Shown here piece after piece: positions 44,271 through 53,896 of a DNA stretch of 64,000 bases; the stretch's first letter is position 1, and each line of letters starts with the position of its first letter. Both the position numbers and the translations under genes were made by a program. Origin of the DNA: Flaviflexus ciconiae (GTDB lineage: Bacteria; Actinomycetota; Actinomycetes; Actinomycetales; Actinomycetaceae); assembly GCF_003971195.1 (NCBI RefSeq), contig NZ_CP034593.1, positions 2,046,001 to 2,110,000 of the forward strand. The letters run 5' to 3'. Below the pieces are notes generated by a model, which saw nothing but the letters and a program-made list of their open reading frames with translations, ran no database searches and was not told the DNA's origin.

Positions 44271-45950
44271 CTAGATCAGCGACGGAGCAATCTGCTCCTT
44301 CACCTTCTTGCGCAGCACCTTGCCAAGCATCGACTTCGGCATGTCCTTCATGACCGTAATGCGGCGGGGCACCTTGTAGCGGGCCAGGTACTGGCGGCAG
44401 AACTCCCGGATCTCCTCAGCATCAAGCGTGTGCCCCGGGGCAACAACAACGGCCGCCACAACCTCTTCACCGGAATCCTTCTCGATTCCCACAACCGCTG
44501 CCTCCTCGATCGCCGGGTGGCGCTGTAGAACCTGCTCCACCTCGGACGGGGACACATTGAATCCACCCGTAATGATCAGTTCCTTCACCCGGTCAACGAT
44601 TGTGGCAAAGCCGTCCTCATCAACGGTGACAATGTCACCCGTACGCAGCCAGCCACCCGGTAACAGAGTCTTGGTCGTTTCTTCTTCGTTCTCCCAATAG
44701 CCCGAGAACACCTGCGGGCCCCTAAGGAGCAACTCGCCTTCCTCACCTTGAGCAACCTCAATCGAGGGATCCTCAATGTCAACGACCTTCATGTACGTCG
44801 ACGGGAAGGGAACACCGATCGTGCCGGTGCGGCGCGACTCGTGGAAGGGATTACCCAGGGCAACGGGCGATGCCTCAGTCATGCCATACCCCTCAACAAG
44901 TAGCCCGCCCGACAGTGCCTCCCACTCCTCCACAATGTCGTCTGTGAGCTTCATGGCTCCCGAAATGCAGTACTTCGCTGCCGACAGCGAGATGTTGCGC
45001 TCGCGGGCACGCTCGGCAGTCTTCTTGTAGATCGGGGGAACCGCGCAGTAAATCGTCGGAGGATACTTCTTCACCTCGTCAAGAACCATGTCGGGGTTGA
45101 ACTGCGGGAAGATCACGAGATTCGCCTGTTTCATAATCCCGAACGTCAAATAAAGAGTCATACCAAAGGCGTGGAACATGGGGAGGAGCGCGTAAGAATT
45201 TTCCTTCCGCTCTTCCGCTCCCAGCATCCATGCCGCACCCTGGCGAGCATTCGCGTAGAGGTTAAGGTGCGTCAGCATCGCACCCTTCGGTGAGCCCGTC
45301 GTACCAGACGTGTACTGAATAACCGCGGTGTCATCAACGGTCGGCTTCGGGTAGTCCGGAGCAATTGCGGGCCCCTTCACAAGTGTCGACCACGGCGTGG
45401 TGCCCGTCGTTTTCGTGGTCAACGCACCCTTCTTTTCTTTCAACGACTTGATCGGAAGGTTCAGCGCGAGACGCTTGACGGTTGGGAACTCGTCAAGCAT
45501 GTTGACGGCAACGATCGTATCGATACCGAATTCAGGACCGGAAATCTTCTCCACCGACTTATCCCAGGCGATCGCCACCTTTGCTCGGTGGTCCTGGAAC
45601 TGGGCAAGTAGTTCACGGGAGGTGTAGAGCGGATTGTGTTCCACCACAATCGCCCCGATCCTCATCGCCGCATAAAAAGCCACGACGTGTTGCGGGCAGT
45701 TGGGCAGCACAATGGCAATGCGGTCACCCGGCTTCACACCCAGCTTACGCAGGCCCTCGGCGACCGCGACCACCTGCTCACCGAGCTTGCGATACGTTGT
45801 TTGCTTCCCAAAGAACGTCATGGCCGGGGAGTCGCCTCCCCCGGCAACAGCCGTCTCAAAAAGCTCAACGAGCGAGTCCGTCGGGGTCTCGATCTGTTCG
45901 GGAACTCCCGGCTGGTAGTTCTTCGTCCAAGGGGTATGGCTCTGTGTCAT
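44271..45950 (-). CDS. Long-chain fatty acid-CoA ligase (AMP-binding)
   Basis: A 559-aa adenylate-forming enzyme that activates fatty acids as acyl-CoA. The AMP-binding P-loop YTSGTTGSPKGAML, the VEGYGMTEASPV motif, GWLRTGDIVTVDEDGF and the C-terminal lysine in MPKSMLGKVLRK are all present. Chain length is inferred from family likeness (FadD-type), not seen. ATG 45950 (MTQSHT) is preferred to an in-frame TTG at 45968. The gene is divergent from purB, with about 240 bases between that must hold both promoters. Confidence 0.9.
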   Translation of the reverse strand: MTQSHTPWTKNYQPGVPEQIETPTDSLVELFETAVAGGGDSPAMTFFGKQTTYRKLGEQVVAVAEGLRKLGVKPGDRIAIVLPNCPQHVVAFYAAMRIGAIVVEHNPLYTSRELLAQFQDHRAKVAIAWDKSVEKISGPEFGIDTIVAVNMLDEFPTVKRLALNLPIKSLKEKKGALTTKTTGTTPWSTLVKGPAIAPDYPKPTVDDTAVIQYTSGTTGSPKGAMLTHLNLYANARQGAAWMLGAEERKENSYALLPMFHAFGMTLYLTFGIMKQANLVIFPQFNPDMVLDEVKKYPPTIYCAVPPIYKKTAERARERNISLSAAKYCISGAMKLTDDIVEEWEALSGGLLVEGYGMTEASPVALGNPFHESRRTGTIGVPFPSTYMKVVDIEDPSIEVAQGEEGELLLRGPQVFSGYWENEEETTKTLLPGGWLRTGDIVTVDEDGFATIVDRVKELIITGGFNVSPSEVEQVLQRHPAIEEAAVVGIEKDSGEEVVAAVVVAPGHTLDAEEIREFCRQYLARYKVPRRITVMKDMPKSMLGKVLRKKVKEQIAPSLI

Positions 45951-46192
45951 ACATTCATCTTCGACCAATTCATGGCGCCATTGCTAGATCATTCCACGCG
46001 GAAAACATCACCGTTCCAATTAACGACAGTTTTCAAAACATCCGTCTTGGACGATCTGCACCTCTCACCAAGAACGGCCCTTATTCACGCCTAATCAGTG
46101 CCAATTCGCGCTCACTATGCGCTTGCTACCTGCCGGTAGATCGCGCCACAAAGGTGGGATCATCACGACCGAGCACTCCCCGGGCGGTTAGC

Positions 46193-47539
46193 ATGGCTGT
46201 CATGAGCACTCTCAGCCCGCTTGATGGTCGGTACGCATCCTACGTTTCCCCACTCGTCGATCACCTGTCAGAGGACGCCCTGAACCGGGCCCGTGTCACG
46301 GTCGAAGTCGAATGGCTCATTTACCTTGTCGACACGGGGATCCTGCCCGGCGAGTTCACGCCCGAGGAGCGGGACGAGATGCGAAGCATCGAGGTCGATC
46401 CCAAGGAGCTCGGCGAGATCGAGGCGGAAACCCGCCACGACGTGAAGGCTGTCGAGTACTACCTGCGTAAGCGCGTAAAGTACCCCGATATCGTTCATAT
46501 TCTCTGCACGTCGGAGGACATCAACAACCTCGCGTATGCCCTCACCATCAAGGATGCTGTCGAGAAGGTCTGGCTCCCGGCGGCCCGTCGCCTTGTCAAC
46601 AACATTTCGGCTCTGGCCCGCGAGCAGAGGGACCAGCCGATGCTCTCCCGCACCCATGGACAGACCGCCACCCCGACAACCCTGGGTAAGGAAATGTCGG
46701 TGTTTGCGTGGCGTCTGTCCCGCCAGCTCCAGCGGATCCGCGACACCGAATACCTCGGTAAGATCAACGGCGCCACCGGCACCTACGGTGCGCACGTGAC
46801 GGCCCTGCCCGAGACAGACTGGCCCTCCCACTCGCGGTCCTTCGTCGAGTCGCTCGGTCTGAGCTGGAATCCGCTCACCACCCAGATCGAATCGCACGAC
46901 TGGCAGGCCGAGCTCTACTCCGACATTGCTCGCTTCAACCGGATCCTTCACAACTTTGCGACCGACGTGTGGACCTATATTTCCCTCGGCTACTTCCACC
47001 AGAACCTGGCAGCCCAGGGTTCAACCGGTTCGTCAACCATGCCGCACAAGGTCAACCCGATCCGCTTCGAGAACGCCGAAGCGAACCTGGAAATATCCTC
47101 GGCCCTGCTCGACACTCTCGGATCCACGCTCGTTACCTCGCGCCTGCAGCGGGACCTCACGGACTCCTCAACTCAGCGCAATATTGGTGTGGCCTTCGGC
47201 CACTCTCTCCTCGCCATCGACAATGTCACCCGCGGCCTTGCTGGCCTGGACGTTGATGCGAATGCCCTTGCTCGTGACCTCGACGCCTCGTGGGAGGTTC
47301 TTGGTGAACCAATCCAGCAGGCCATGCGAGTCGCTTCCATCAAGGGCGCAACCGGCATGGACAATCCGTACGAGCGACTCAAGGACCTGACCCGCGGTCA
47401 GCAGGTCACCGAAGAGATCATGCGTGACTTCATTAAGTCCCTCGGCATCCCCGCCGATGTGGAGGCCCGCCTGCTGGAGCTGACCCCCGCAACCTATACG
47501 GGACTGGCCAGCCAGCTCGTTACCTACCTGGGAGAATAA
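46193..47539 (+). CDS. purB: Adenylosuccinate lyase
   Basis: A 448-aa enzyme of purine synthesis, cleaving fumarate from SAICAR and from adenylosuccinate. The start LSPLDGRYASYVSPL is canonical, RTHGQTATPTTLGKE carries the His general acid region, and the fumarase-family signature GSSTMPHKVNP lies at about 279-289. ATG 46193 and ATG 46202 are both possible; neither has a strong ribosome binding site. Open frame upstream to 45581 is the shadow of the acyl-CoA ligase. The next gene begins on its stop codon (TAATG). Confidence 0.95.
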   Translation: MAVMSTLSPLDGRYASYVSPLVDHLSEDALNRARVTVEVEWLIYLVDTGILPGEFTPEERDEMRSIEVDPKELGEIEAETRHDVKAVEYYLRKRVKYPDIVHILCTSEDINNLAYALTIKDAVEKVWLPAARRLVNNISALAREQRDQPMLSRTHGQTATPTTLGKEMSVFAWRLSRQLQRIRDTEYLGKINGATGTYGAHVTALPETDWPSHSRSFVESLGLSWNPLTTQIESHDWQAELYSDIARFNRILHNFATDVWTYISLGYFHQNLAAQGSTGSSTMPHKVNPIRFENAEANLEISSALLDTLGSTLVTSRLQRDLTDSSTQRNIGVAFGHSLLAIDNVTRGLAGLDVDANALARDLDASWEVLGEPIQQAMRVASIKGATGMDNPYERLKDLTRGQQVTEEIMRDFIKSLGIPADVEARLLELTPATYTGLASQLVTYLGE

Positions 47540-48429
47540 TGGATCAAGAGCTCACCGGAATTGCCGGGTGGGCGGTGGACGTCATGGAGTCGCTCGGCGG
47601 CTTCGGCGCCTTCCTCCTGATCGGCCTAGAGAACCTCTTCCCACCACTACCCTCAGAAATCATCCTGCCGCTCGCAGGTTTCACTGCGTCCCTTGGCACC
47701 CTCGGCATGGTCGAAATGATCGTCTGGTGCACCGCGGGATCCGTCGTCGGCGCCTGGCTGCTCTACGGAGTTGGCTACGCCCTTGGCCGCGACCGTACCC
47801 GTGCCATTATGGGGGCCCTTCCCCTGGTCAATATCAGCGATATCGACAAGACCGAGGCCTGGTTCCGCAAGCACGGCACGTGGACCGTGCTCCTGGGCCG
47901 CATGATCCCGATCTTCCGTTCCCTGATCTCGATCCCCGCGGGCGTCACGAAGATGAAGCTACCGATCTTCACGGCCCTCACCCTCGTTGGCTCCCTGATC
48001 TGGAACACCGTCCTCATTTCCCTTGGCTATGTCCTTGGTGAGAACTGGACCAGGGTTGAAGGTTGGGTTGGGATCTTCTCCCGGATCGTTCTCGTCGCCG
48101 TCATCGTCTTCGTCATCTGGTGGATTGCCCACCGCATATATACGACAAGGAAGAACCGCAAGGACGACACTGATCAGGTGGCAGGCACCGATCAATCGGA
48201 GGTCACCGATCAGAAGACGGGCGGAGCCCCGGCAACGGACACGGCCCAGAGCTCTGGCGCTAACTCCGCCGGGTCAACGACAGCAGGTGCTTCCGAGAAC
48301 CCGCACCCAGAGACCAAAGCAGAAGAGTCGGCTTCCCACGCAGACGGTCACTCTGGCGCCACAGACTCACGTCAGCAGAACAGTACCGAACTCGATCCGC
48401 CTACCACCGAACCTGAAGAACACGCCTAG
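47539..48429 (+). CDS. DedA family membrane protein
   Basis: A 296-aa protein. Residues ~15-205 are a DedA domain with the reentrant-loop motifs LENLFPPLPSEIILPLAGF and, after the middle, GRMIPIFRSLISIPAGVTKM, which carry the acidic and arginine residues typical of this lipid-scramblase/transport-related family. The last ~90 residues form a disordered tail rich in T, S, D, E and Q. It overlaps purB by one base (TAATG), so the two are coupled. A hairpin terminator follows at 48509. Confidence 0.9.
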   Translation: MDQELTGIAGWAVDVMESLGGFGAFLLIGLENLFPPLPSEIILPLAGFTASLGTLGMVEMIVWCTAGSVVGAWLLYGVGYALGRDRTRAIMGALPLVNISDIDKTEAWFRKHGTWTVLLGRMIPIFRSLISIPAGVTKMKLPIFTALTLVGSLIWNTVLISLGYVLGENWTRVEGWVGIFSRIVLVAVIVFVIWWIAHRIYTTRKNRKDDTDQVAGTDQSEVTDQKTGGAPATDTAQSSGANSAGSTTAGASENPHPETKAEESASHADGHSGATDSRQQNSTELDPPTTEPEEHA

Positions 48430-48508
48430 CAAGGGAAACCTCATTGCGACCGAGGCAGGCGGGAACCGAAATTGACAAGCCTGAAATGTGACGGACATGA
48501 GTGGAGGA

Positions 48509-48542
48509 GGGGCTGCGGACGAAAAACGTCTCGCAGCCCTTC
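48509..48542 (+). terminator. Terminator after purB-dedA
   Basis: GGGCTGCGGACG pairs with CGTCTCGCAGCCC (one bulged T) around an AAAAA loop, followed by TTCCTC. It lies 80 bases after the dedA stop, and ahead of the convergent Ppx/GppA gene, so it may serve both. Confidence 0.7.
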
Positions 48543-48663
48543 CTCAGTTGCTGAGGCCACTGCGTCAGTGCAAGCAGCGCTACGCCAGTTTCTACCGGGC
48601 GAGGCGAATTGATTGAAAAGGCTTAGCCATGTCTGTTCGCTTGACCCATAGCTCGCGACTTGA

Positions 48664-49596
48664 TCAGGCGTCGCGCTGCCCCTCCAAGTAGTTGAGGATC
48701 GCGCCCTCGCGCATCGCCCAGGGGCAGATCTCGAGCTTGCTGATCTTGAAGGACTTCATGGCGCGCACGGCAACTTCGGCACCCGCAACGATCTGGTAGG
48801 TGCGCTCGGGGGTAATGCCGGGGAGTGCGGTACGTGCCGCCGCCGGCATCTGAGCCAGCCTACCTACCCAATCTTCCAGGTCGGAGCGGGACATGCGGCG
48901 GCGTTCCGTGGGGCCCACTACGGCAACAAGCTGACCGGCAAGCCGCGCCAGCGAGCGGAAGGTTTTCGAGGTGGCGACGACGTGGTCGGGCGTGGGGAGC
49001 TGCTTGAGCGCCTCCGCCAGCGGCTTCATCTCATCCTTGATGTGCGCTTTCATGACCGAGACTTCGTCCTCGAGCGGCGGATCGTGCTTGAGGTAGTGAC
49101 GAGTCAAGCGGCCTGCACCGAGAGGCACGGATGCGGAGAATTCGGGGTTTTCGTCAACTCCGTAGGCCACTTCGAAAGAACCGCCACCGATATCGAGGAC
49201 GAGGAGGCGACCGGCGGCCCAGCCATGCCAGCGTCGAGCGGCAAGAAACGTCAGATTGGCTTCTTCTTTGCCGGAGAGGACCTGGAACTTCAGTCCCGCA
49301 ATTTCTTCGAGTTCTCGGAGCACCTCGGGGCCGTTCGCGGCCTCGCGAAGAGCCGAGGTCGCCATGCCAATGACTTCACCGGCACCGAAGCGCTCCGCGA
49401 AGAGCATCGCTCGTTTCACGGCTTCACGAAGAGCGATCACACCATCTTTCGTCACCATGTTGTCATCGTCCAGATACCGCATGAGGCGCACAACGGTGCG
49501 ATCGTCGGCCGCAGGGGCGGGCCGGGCACCGTAGTGAGCATCCACGACGAGCATGTGGACTGTGTTCGATCCGATATCGAGTACTCCAAGACGCAT
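48664..49596 (-). CDS. Ppx/GppA family phosphatase
   Basis: A 310-aa exopolyphosphatase/guanosine pentaphosphatase-type enzyme of the ASKHA fold. The first phosphate loop LDIGSNTVHMLVVD (6-19), the family motif LSGKEEA (107-113), and the second phosphate loop LDIGGGSFEV (134-143) are present. Members hydrolyse polyphosphate or pppGpp; the short length, without the extra C-terminal domain, is normal for actinobacterial Ppx1/Ppx2 types. Divergent from the unknown gene at 49650, sharing a 53-base promoter region. Confidence 0.9.
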   Translation of the reverse strand: MRLGVLDIGSNTVHMLVVDAHYGARPAPAADDRTVVRLMRYLDDDNMVTKDGVIALREAVKRAMLFAERFGAGEVIGMATSALREAANGPEVLRELEEIAGLKFQVLSGKEEANLTFLAARRWHGWAAGRLLVLDIGGGSFEVAYGVDENPEFSASVPLGAGRLTRHYLKHDPPLEDEVSVMKAHIKDEMKPLAEALKQLPTPDHVVATSKTFRSLARLAGQLVAVVGPTERRRMSRSDLEDWVGRLAQMPAAARTALPGITPERTYQIVAGAEVAVRAMKSFKISKLEICPWAMREGAILNYLEGQRDA

Positions 49597-49649
49597 GTAG
49601 ACAGCCTAATGCAGTACTCTCGGTTATGGACCCAAAAGATTGAGGAATC

Positions 49650-51050
49650 GTGTCAAATACTTACTCTCTCCCCCTGACGCCAGGACAGCTGAACGGCTTC
49701 ATGAAGAGCGGACTCGACTATATTTCCGGTCTCGCCGTAGATTCGGAGGCTCTTGACGAGCTCACGAAGATTGAAGACATTGTCGAACTCTTCCAGGTGG
49801 GCTTCAAGGGAAGTCCCTTCGGTAAGGACGGGGAGCTTTACATCCTTGAACTGGAGGCAGGTCCTCTCGTTCAGTCCCGCAAGGCCGTCGGCCCCCTCGA
49901 TGAGGACGCTTTCCTCGGCGGCATCTTCGAGGTGATTCCCTTCGATGGGACGGGACGCGCCAAGGCCGCCGGCGTGGAAACGGATCTGCTCTGGGTCGAG
50001 CCCGCTCGTCTCACCGCCGGGTCGTCGATCTGGAAGTACACGGCCGATGAGGCGGAGCCGTCCATGGTGGCCGCTTACCACGGCATTGCCTACGGCTGGG
50101 AGACCGAAGAAGGATTCAAGGCGATTGTTCCTTCCAACTTCCTGGGCACCGTCATTAAGCGTTCCTGGGGTGAGATCCCCTGCGACGTGGAAGTTGAAGA
50201 TAATAAGCCCATCGCTGTCACTCTCGTAGCTCCCACGGACCCGAAGGGTGAAGAGGGCTTCGCACAGATCGAGTCGGGCCTGTGGGCAAAGCGCATTGCC
50301 TACACGGAGGACATGGAGATCTACGAATCGCAGAAGATCGCGAAGGTCGACGGCGTTCCCGCCCGCGTGCTACGCCCCATCCGTCGCGATGGTGAGACCC
50401 TGCTCGAGGTTCAGGCTCTTCTGCCCGACGCTCCGTACTGCCGCGCGAACGGCTACTCCCGGTATGCCCCCGCAGTATTCGTAAAGGCCATTCCGATCGA
50501 GGGCGTCAAGGCGCAGGCCCGTAAGGCCACCCCGAAGACGTGGGAAATTGAGGAGATCTCGCCGGCACGTGCGGATGACATGGTCGATAAGGACCTGACC
50601 GACACTCGTGCGATCATCCCCGACATTTACAAGTTGCTCGTCAATGCGGTTCCCAACGGGTTCACGGAAATCACGCTGTTCATGCAGGTGGTGGGCAATC
50701 ACTTCGTGTTCCTCGGCGAATACGAGGTGGACGGCAAGAAAGAACGCCTCGCGTCGATTCCGACCGCGGTTGTTCACTACACCCGCCAGCTGAAGAAGAA
50801 CACGTACGATGCGGACGAGGGCGGCTTCTACGTCGCTAAGTTCTCCTTCGATTCGCTTGGCACCGGCAACTTTGGCTTCAACAAGTCGGCTCAGCCCTCA
50901 TGGGCGAGCCAGGTTCCTGTCGATGAGTGGAAGAAGGACCTCGAGGAGTTCCCGCGTAGCGCTCCCCAGACTCCGGACTGGCTGATTGACGCGATCAATG
51001 GGAAGCTTTTCAAAGCCACAAACTCCAATCAACTCGAGGAACAGGCATGA
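49650..51050 (+). CDS. Soluble protein of unknown function
   Basis: I do not recognise this 466-aa protein. It has no signal peptide or membrane helix and is fairly acidic. It seems to hold two halves of similar alpha/beta character, with segments such as EDIVELFQVGFKGSPFGKDG, FAQIESGLWAKRIAYTEDME and GNHFVFLGEYEVDGKK. GTG 49650 has TGAGGAA upstream. The stop overlaps the next small gene (ATGA), and the large flippase-like gene follows 12 bases after that, so the set 49650-55362 behaves as one operon. Confidence 0.7.
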   Translation: MSNTYSLPLTPGQLNGFMKSGLDYISGLAVDSEALDELTKIEDIVELFQVGFKGSPFGKDGELYILELEAGPLVQSRKAVGPLDEDAFLGGIFEVIPFDGTGRAKAAGVETDLLWVEPARLTAGSSIWKYTADEAEPSMVAAYHGIAYGWETEEGFKAIVPSNFLGTVIKRSWGEIPCDVEVEDNKPIAVTLVAPTDPKGEEGFAQIESGLWAKRIAYTEDMEIYESQKIAKVDGVPARVLRPIRRDGETLLEVQALLPDAPYCRANGYSRYAPAVFVKAIPIEGVKAQARKATPKTWEIEEISPARADDMVDKDLTDTRAIIPDIYKLLVNAVPNGFTEITLFMQVVGNHFVFLGEYEVDGKKERLASIPTAVVHYTRQLKKNTYDADEGGFYVAKFSFDSLGTGNFGFNKSAQPSWASQVPVDEWKKDLEEFPRSAPQTPDWLIDAINGKLFKATNSNQLEEQA

Positions 51051-51292
51051 TTCAACTAATTGTCTCGGGAATCAATGGAGATGACGACGTCGCAAAACTG
51101 ACGGAAGAACTGTCAAACATCGGATCGACTAACCAGATCATGGTGACGCTTGGTACGGATTCGCGTGCCACCGTTATCGTGACAGGCAAGGCATCCGATG
51201 ATGAGCTGACAGAGGCCGTCAAGCAGGCCGGCGCCTACTCCATTGTCGACATCGAGCGGGAGGGGCTTGAGCCCTACCACGTCGATAAGTAG
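51047..51292 (+). CDS. Small protein with ferredoxin-like (HMA-size) fold, unknown function
   Basis: An 81-aa protein with a beta-alpha-beta-beta-alpha-beta pattern (MIQLIVSGI, KLTEELSNIG, IMVTLGTDSRATVIVTGKAS, DELTEAVKQAGAYSIVDIE). This resembles the size and order of heavy-metal-associated or ACT-like modules, but no CxxC metal site is present. ATG 51047 overlaps the stop of the preceding gene, so tight coupling and perhaps complex formation with it are likely. Confidence 0.65.
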   Translation: MIQLIVSGINGDDDVAKLTEELSNIGSTNQIMVTLGTDSRATVIVTGKASDDELTEAVKQAGAYSIVDIEREGLEPYHVDK

Positions 51293-51304
51293 CCAGCACC
51301 TGTC

Positions 51305-53896
51305 ATGAACAGGAGAGCGGCCCTCCTTGTCGACGCCGAGGATCGGTGGATCCGCAGACCCAGCGATCTTTTCGGCGCGCTTCTTTCCCTCATCGGGATT
51401 GTTTTTATTCTGATGTTCTCCGTGTATGCGTCATCCACCGCGGTTGCGGTGACGACGGATGTTCGCGAAGCAACGAACGATTTCCTGACGACGGTGTTCA
51501 TCATGCCGATCAACGTCCTCGAGGGTTTACTGACGTTCTTCGCACCGCTTGCCGTTCTGATAGAACTGACCTGGACAAAGCGATGGCGGGCATTATCCAG
51601 TTCGATCCTGGCCATGGCTCTCGCCGCGGTTCTCTCGAACATCATCGTCTGGTTCCTGCGCGAATACCTGCCGGATGCTCCGGTGACGAATACTCTAGCG
51701 GTGGCAATCGAGGGCCAGGCCATCGTTCTTCTCGTGCCGTACATGGCGATCATCTCTGCCCTGTGCACGGCCGCGGGAACCCGCGGCTCCCTCGTTAGCG
51801 TGCGGTGGACGTGGCCGCTCCTGTGGATCGCCGTTGTCCTTTCCATTCTCCAGGGTCAGCAGACCCTGCCCGGAGCTCTTTCCATCGTTCTACTCGGCAC
51901 GATGGTCGGCCAGCTTGTCCTATTCCTGCTCGGCACCGTTCCCGAGCGCGCCAACGGCCTCAACCTTGTCCGCCTGCTCCGCCGCGCAGGTGTCGACGCG
52001 GCCGAGATTGTCCGCGTTGACCGCAGCATTACGATCGATGACCTGATTGCCCTGCGGGTGACAACCAGCTCCCCCATTGGTTATCTCGACCGTTTCGGTA
52101 TTGCCCAACTCCAAGAGTTCATCAACCGTGCTTTCGACCCGATGGAGATTGTCGAAGAGGACTCGAAGAACGAGTCGGTGATCCCCGAGGCCCTTGTCGA
52201 CCCGATCGCGGTCTACGAGGACTATCAGACATTCACGGTTCCCCGTTCCGAAACGGTGTCCCGCAATTACGTCATCATTGACTCCGGCGGCCTCGCCTAT
52301 CACGCGGCCGTGCTCGACGGTGACCGTCAGCTCCTGTCCTGGCTTTCCTCCATGTGGTCCCGGATCCGCCTGCGGATCCAGTACCGCCACTCCGATGCTT
52401 CGATCCATGACACCGCTAACCAGGTGACCCTCATGACGCTCGCGGCACAGCAAAACGGGGTTGTCGGTCCCGACCTGGTTGGCGTTGCGTCCTCCGATGA
52501 CTCCGTCGTGATTGCCACCAAGCTACTCCGTGCCCCCACGCTTGACGCGGTTCCCGAAGAGGACCTGACCGACGACGTCATCGACCAGCTGTGGATGGTC
52601 CTGACGACCGCGCACCGGAGCGGTCTAGCGCACCGCAATATTCACGCCGGCACGATTCTTCTCGACAACGGCGAGCTCATCATCACGAACTGGCACGACG
52701 GCACCATTGCTTCGTCGGAGATTTCCCGCAGGATCGACCTCGGTCAGGGACTGCTGATGATGGCGGGACTGGTCGGCACCGACCGCGCCATCGCCTCGTT
52801 TGAGCGGATGCTCGGCAACGAAATGCTCATGACCACAGCACCTGTCATGCAGCGTTCCGTCATGCCCCACCAGACGCTCGCCACAATGTCGAAGAAGAAG
52901 ACGGCAGAGCTTCAGGAAGCGATTACGGCGAAAGCTCCCCCAACGGCGGAGTCGAATGCTCAGGTGGAGTTCCGTCGCTTCTCTCCCAAGACCGCGATCA
53001 CGGTTACCATTGCGGTCCTTGCGATCTACATTCTGCTGGGTTCGATTAACTTCGGTGAGGTCTGGGAAGCTCTCAAGCAGGCACAGCCCGTCTACCTTGT
53101 CATTGCGTTCGTTGCCGGCTCGATCCTCACCTATTTCGGTGCGGCCCTCCACCTCAAGGCGTACACCCCGGAGAAGCTGCCGCTGGCCGAGACCGCGACC
53201 GTCCAGGTCGCCGCCTCGATCATTACCCTTGTTGTTCCAGCAGGTATTGGCCCCGCAGCCCTCAACCTCCGTTACCTCAACAAGAAGGGCGTCTCAACAA
53301 CCCTGGGACTGGCAACGGTGTCTCTCGTGCAGATCGCGCAGTTGCTCACGACGATTATCACGCTGATCGTCGTTGCTCTCCTCACAGGCGAGATTGGGCG
53401 CCTATCCCTTCCCTCGGGTTCCCTCATTGCGACGATTGTTGGCGTCATCCTTGTGATCGTCGCCCTTCTCCTCATCAAGCCGCTTCGCGCATGGCTTGCC
53501 GCCAAGATCCAGCCAACCTTTGACCAGGTGTGGCCGCGGGTTGTCTGGCTGGCCACCCGCCCGAAGCGCATCCTTCTCGGCATTGTCGGCTCGACCCTCC
53601 AGTCGATCGGCTTTATCGCCGCCTTTGGATTCGCGCTCGCCTCGTTCGGCTATACCCTGCCGATCATGACGCTCGCTCTCACGTTCCTTATCTCGAACAC
53701 GCTCGGCTCGATCGTTCCCTCCCCCGGTGGTATCGGTCCCGTCGAAGCGGCCCTCACGGGCGGCCTTGCCGTTGCCGGCATCCCCTACTCGATCGCCCTG
53801 TCCACAGCGCTTGTCTATCGACTGCTGACCTTCTGGGGCAGGGTGCCGTTCGGCTGGTTCGCCCTCCGCTTCCTCCAGCGCCGGGACCTCGTGTGA
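51305..53896 (+). CDS. Large membrane protein with degenerate kinase-like segment and LPG-synthase-type flippase domain
   Basis: An 863-aa protein. Residues ~20-215 form about seven helices. A soluble middle (~220-560) includes LAHRNIHAGTILLDNGELI (about 440-458) and ITNWHDG, which mimic the HRD and DFG loops of protein kinases but with Asn in place of the catalytic Asp and NWHDG in place of DFG, hence a pseudokinase. Residues ~565-860 form eight helices of the UPF0104/lysylphosphatidylglycerol-synthase TM family (VVPAGIGPAALNLRYL, PSPGGIGPVEAALTGGLAVA). No synthase domain is present. It starts 12 bases after the small gene. Likely role: lipid or envelope-precursor flipping; inference only. 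Confidence 0.8.
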   Translation: MNRRAALLVDAEDRWIRRPSDLFGALLSLIGIVFILMFSVYASSTAVAVTTDVREATNDFLTTVFIMPINVLEGLLTFFAPLAVLIELTWTKRWRALSSSILAMALAAVLSNIIVWFLREYLPDAPVTNTLAVAIEGQAIVLLVPYMAIISALCTAAGTRGSLVSVRWTWPLLWIAVVLSILQGQQTLPGALSIVLLGTMVGQLVLFLLGTVPERANGLNLVRLLRRAGVDAAEIVRVDRSITIDDLIALRVTTSSPIGYLDRFGIAQLQEFINRAFDPMEIVEEDSKNESVIPEALVDPIAVYEDYQTFTVPRSETVSRNYVIIDSGGLAYHAAVLDGDRQLLSWLSSMWSRIRLRIQYRHSDASIHDTANQVTLMTLAAQQNGVVGPDLVGVASSDDSVVIATKLLRAPTLDAVPEEDLTDDVIDQLWMVLTTAHRSGLAHRNIHAGTILLDNGELIITNWHDGTIASSEISRRIDLGQGLLMMAGLVGTDRAIASFERMLGNEMLMTTAPVMQRSVMPHQTLATMSKKKTAELQEAITAKAPPTAESNAQVEFRRFSPKTAITVTIAVLAIYILLGSINFGEVWEALKQAQPVYLVIAFVAGSILTYFGAALHLKAYTPEKLPLAETATVQVAASIITLVVPAGIGPAALNLRYLNKKGVSTTLGLATVSLVQIAQLLTTIITLIVVALLTGEIGRLSLPSGSLIATIVGVILVIVALLLIKPLRAWLAAKIQPTFDQVWPRVVWLATRPKRILLGIVGSTLQSIGFIAAFGFALASFGYTLPIMTLALTFLISNTLGSIVPSPGGIGPVEAALTGGLAVAGIPYSIALSTALVYRLLTFWGRVPFGWFALRFLQRRDLV

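Noticed and set aside
45951..46192. Possible small gene in the gap between the acyl-CoA ligase gene and purB
   Set aside because: Open frames there continue from the ligase antisense and lack a ribosome binding site; the gap is a divergent promoter region.
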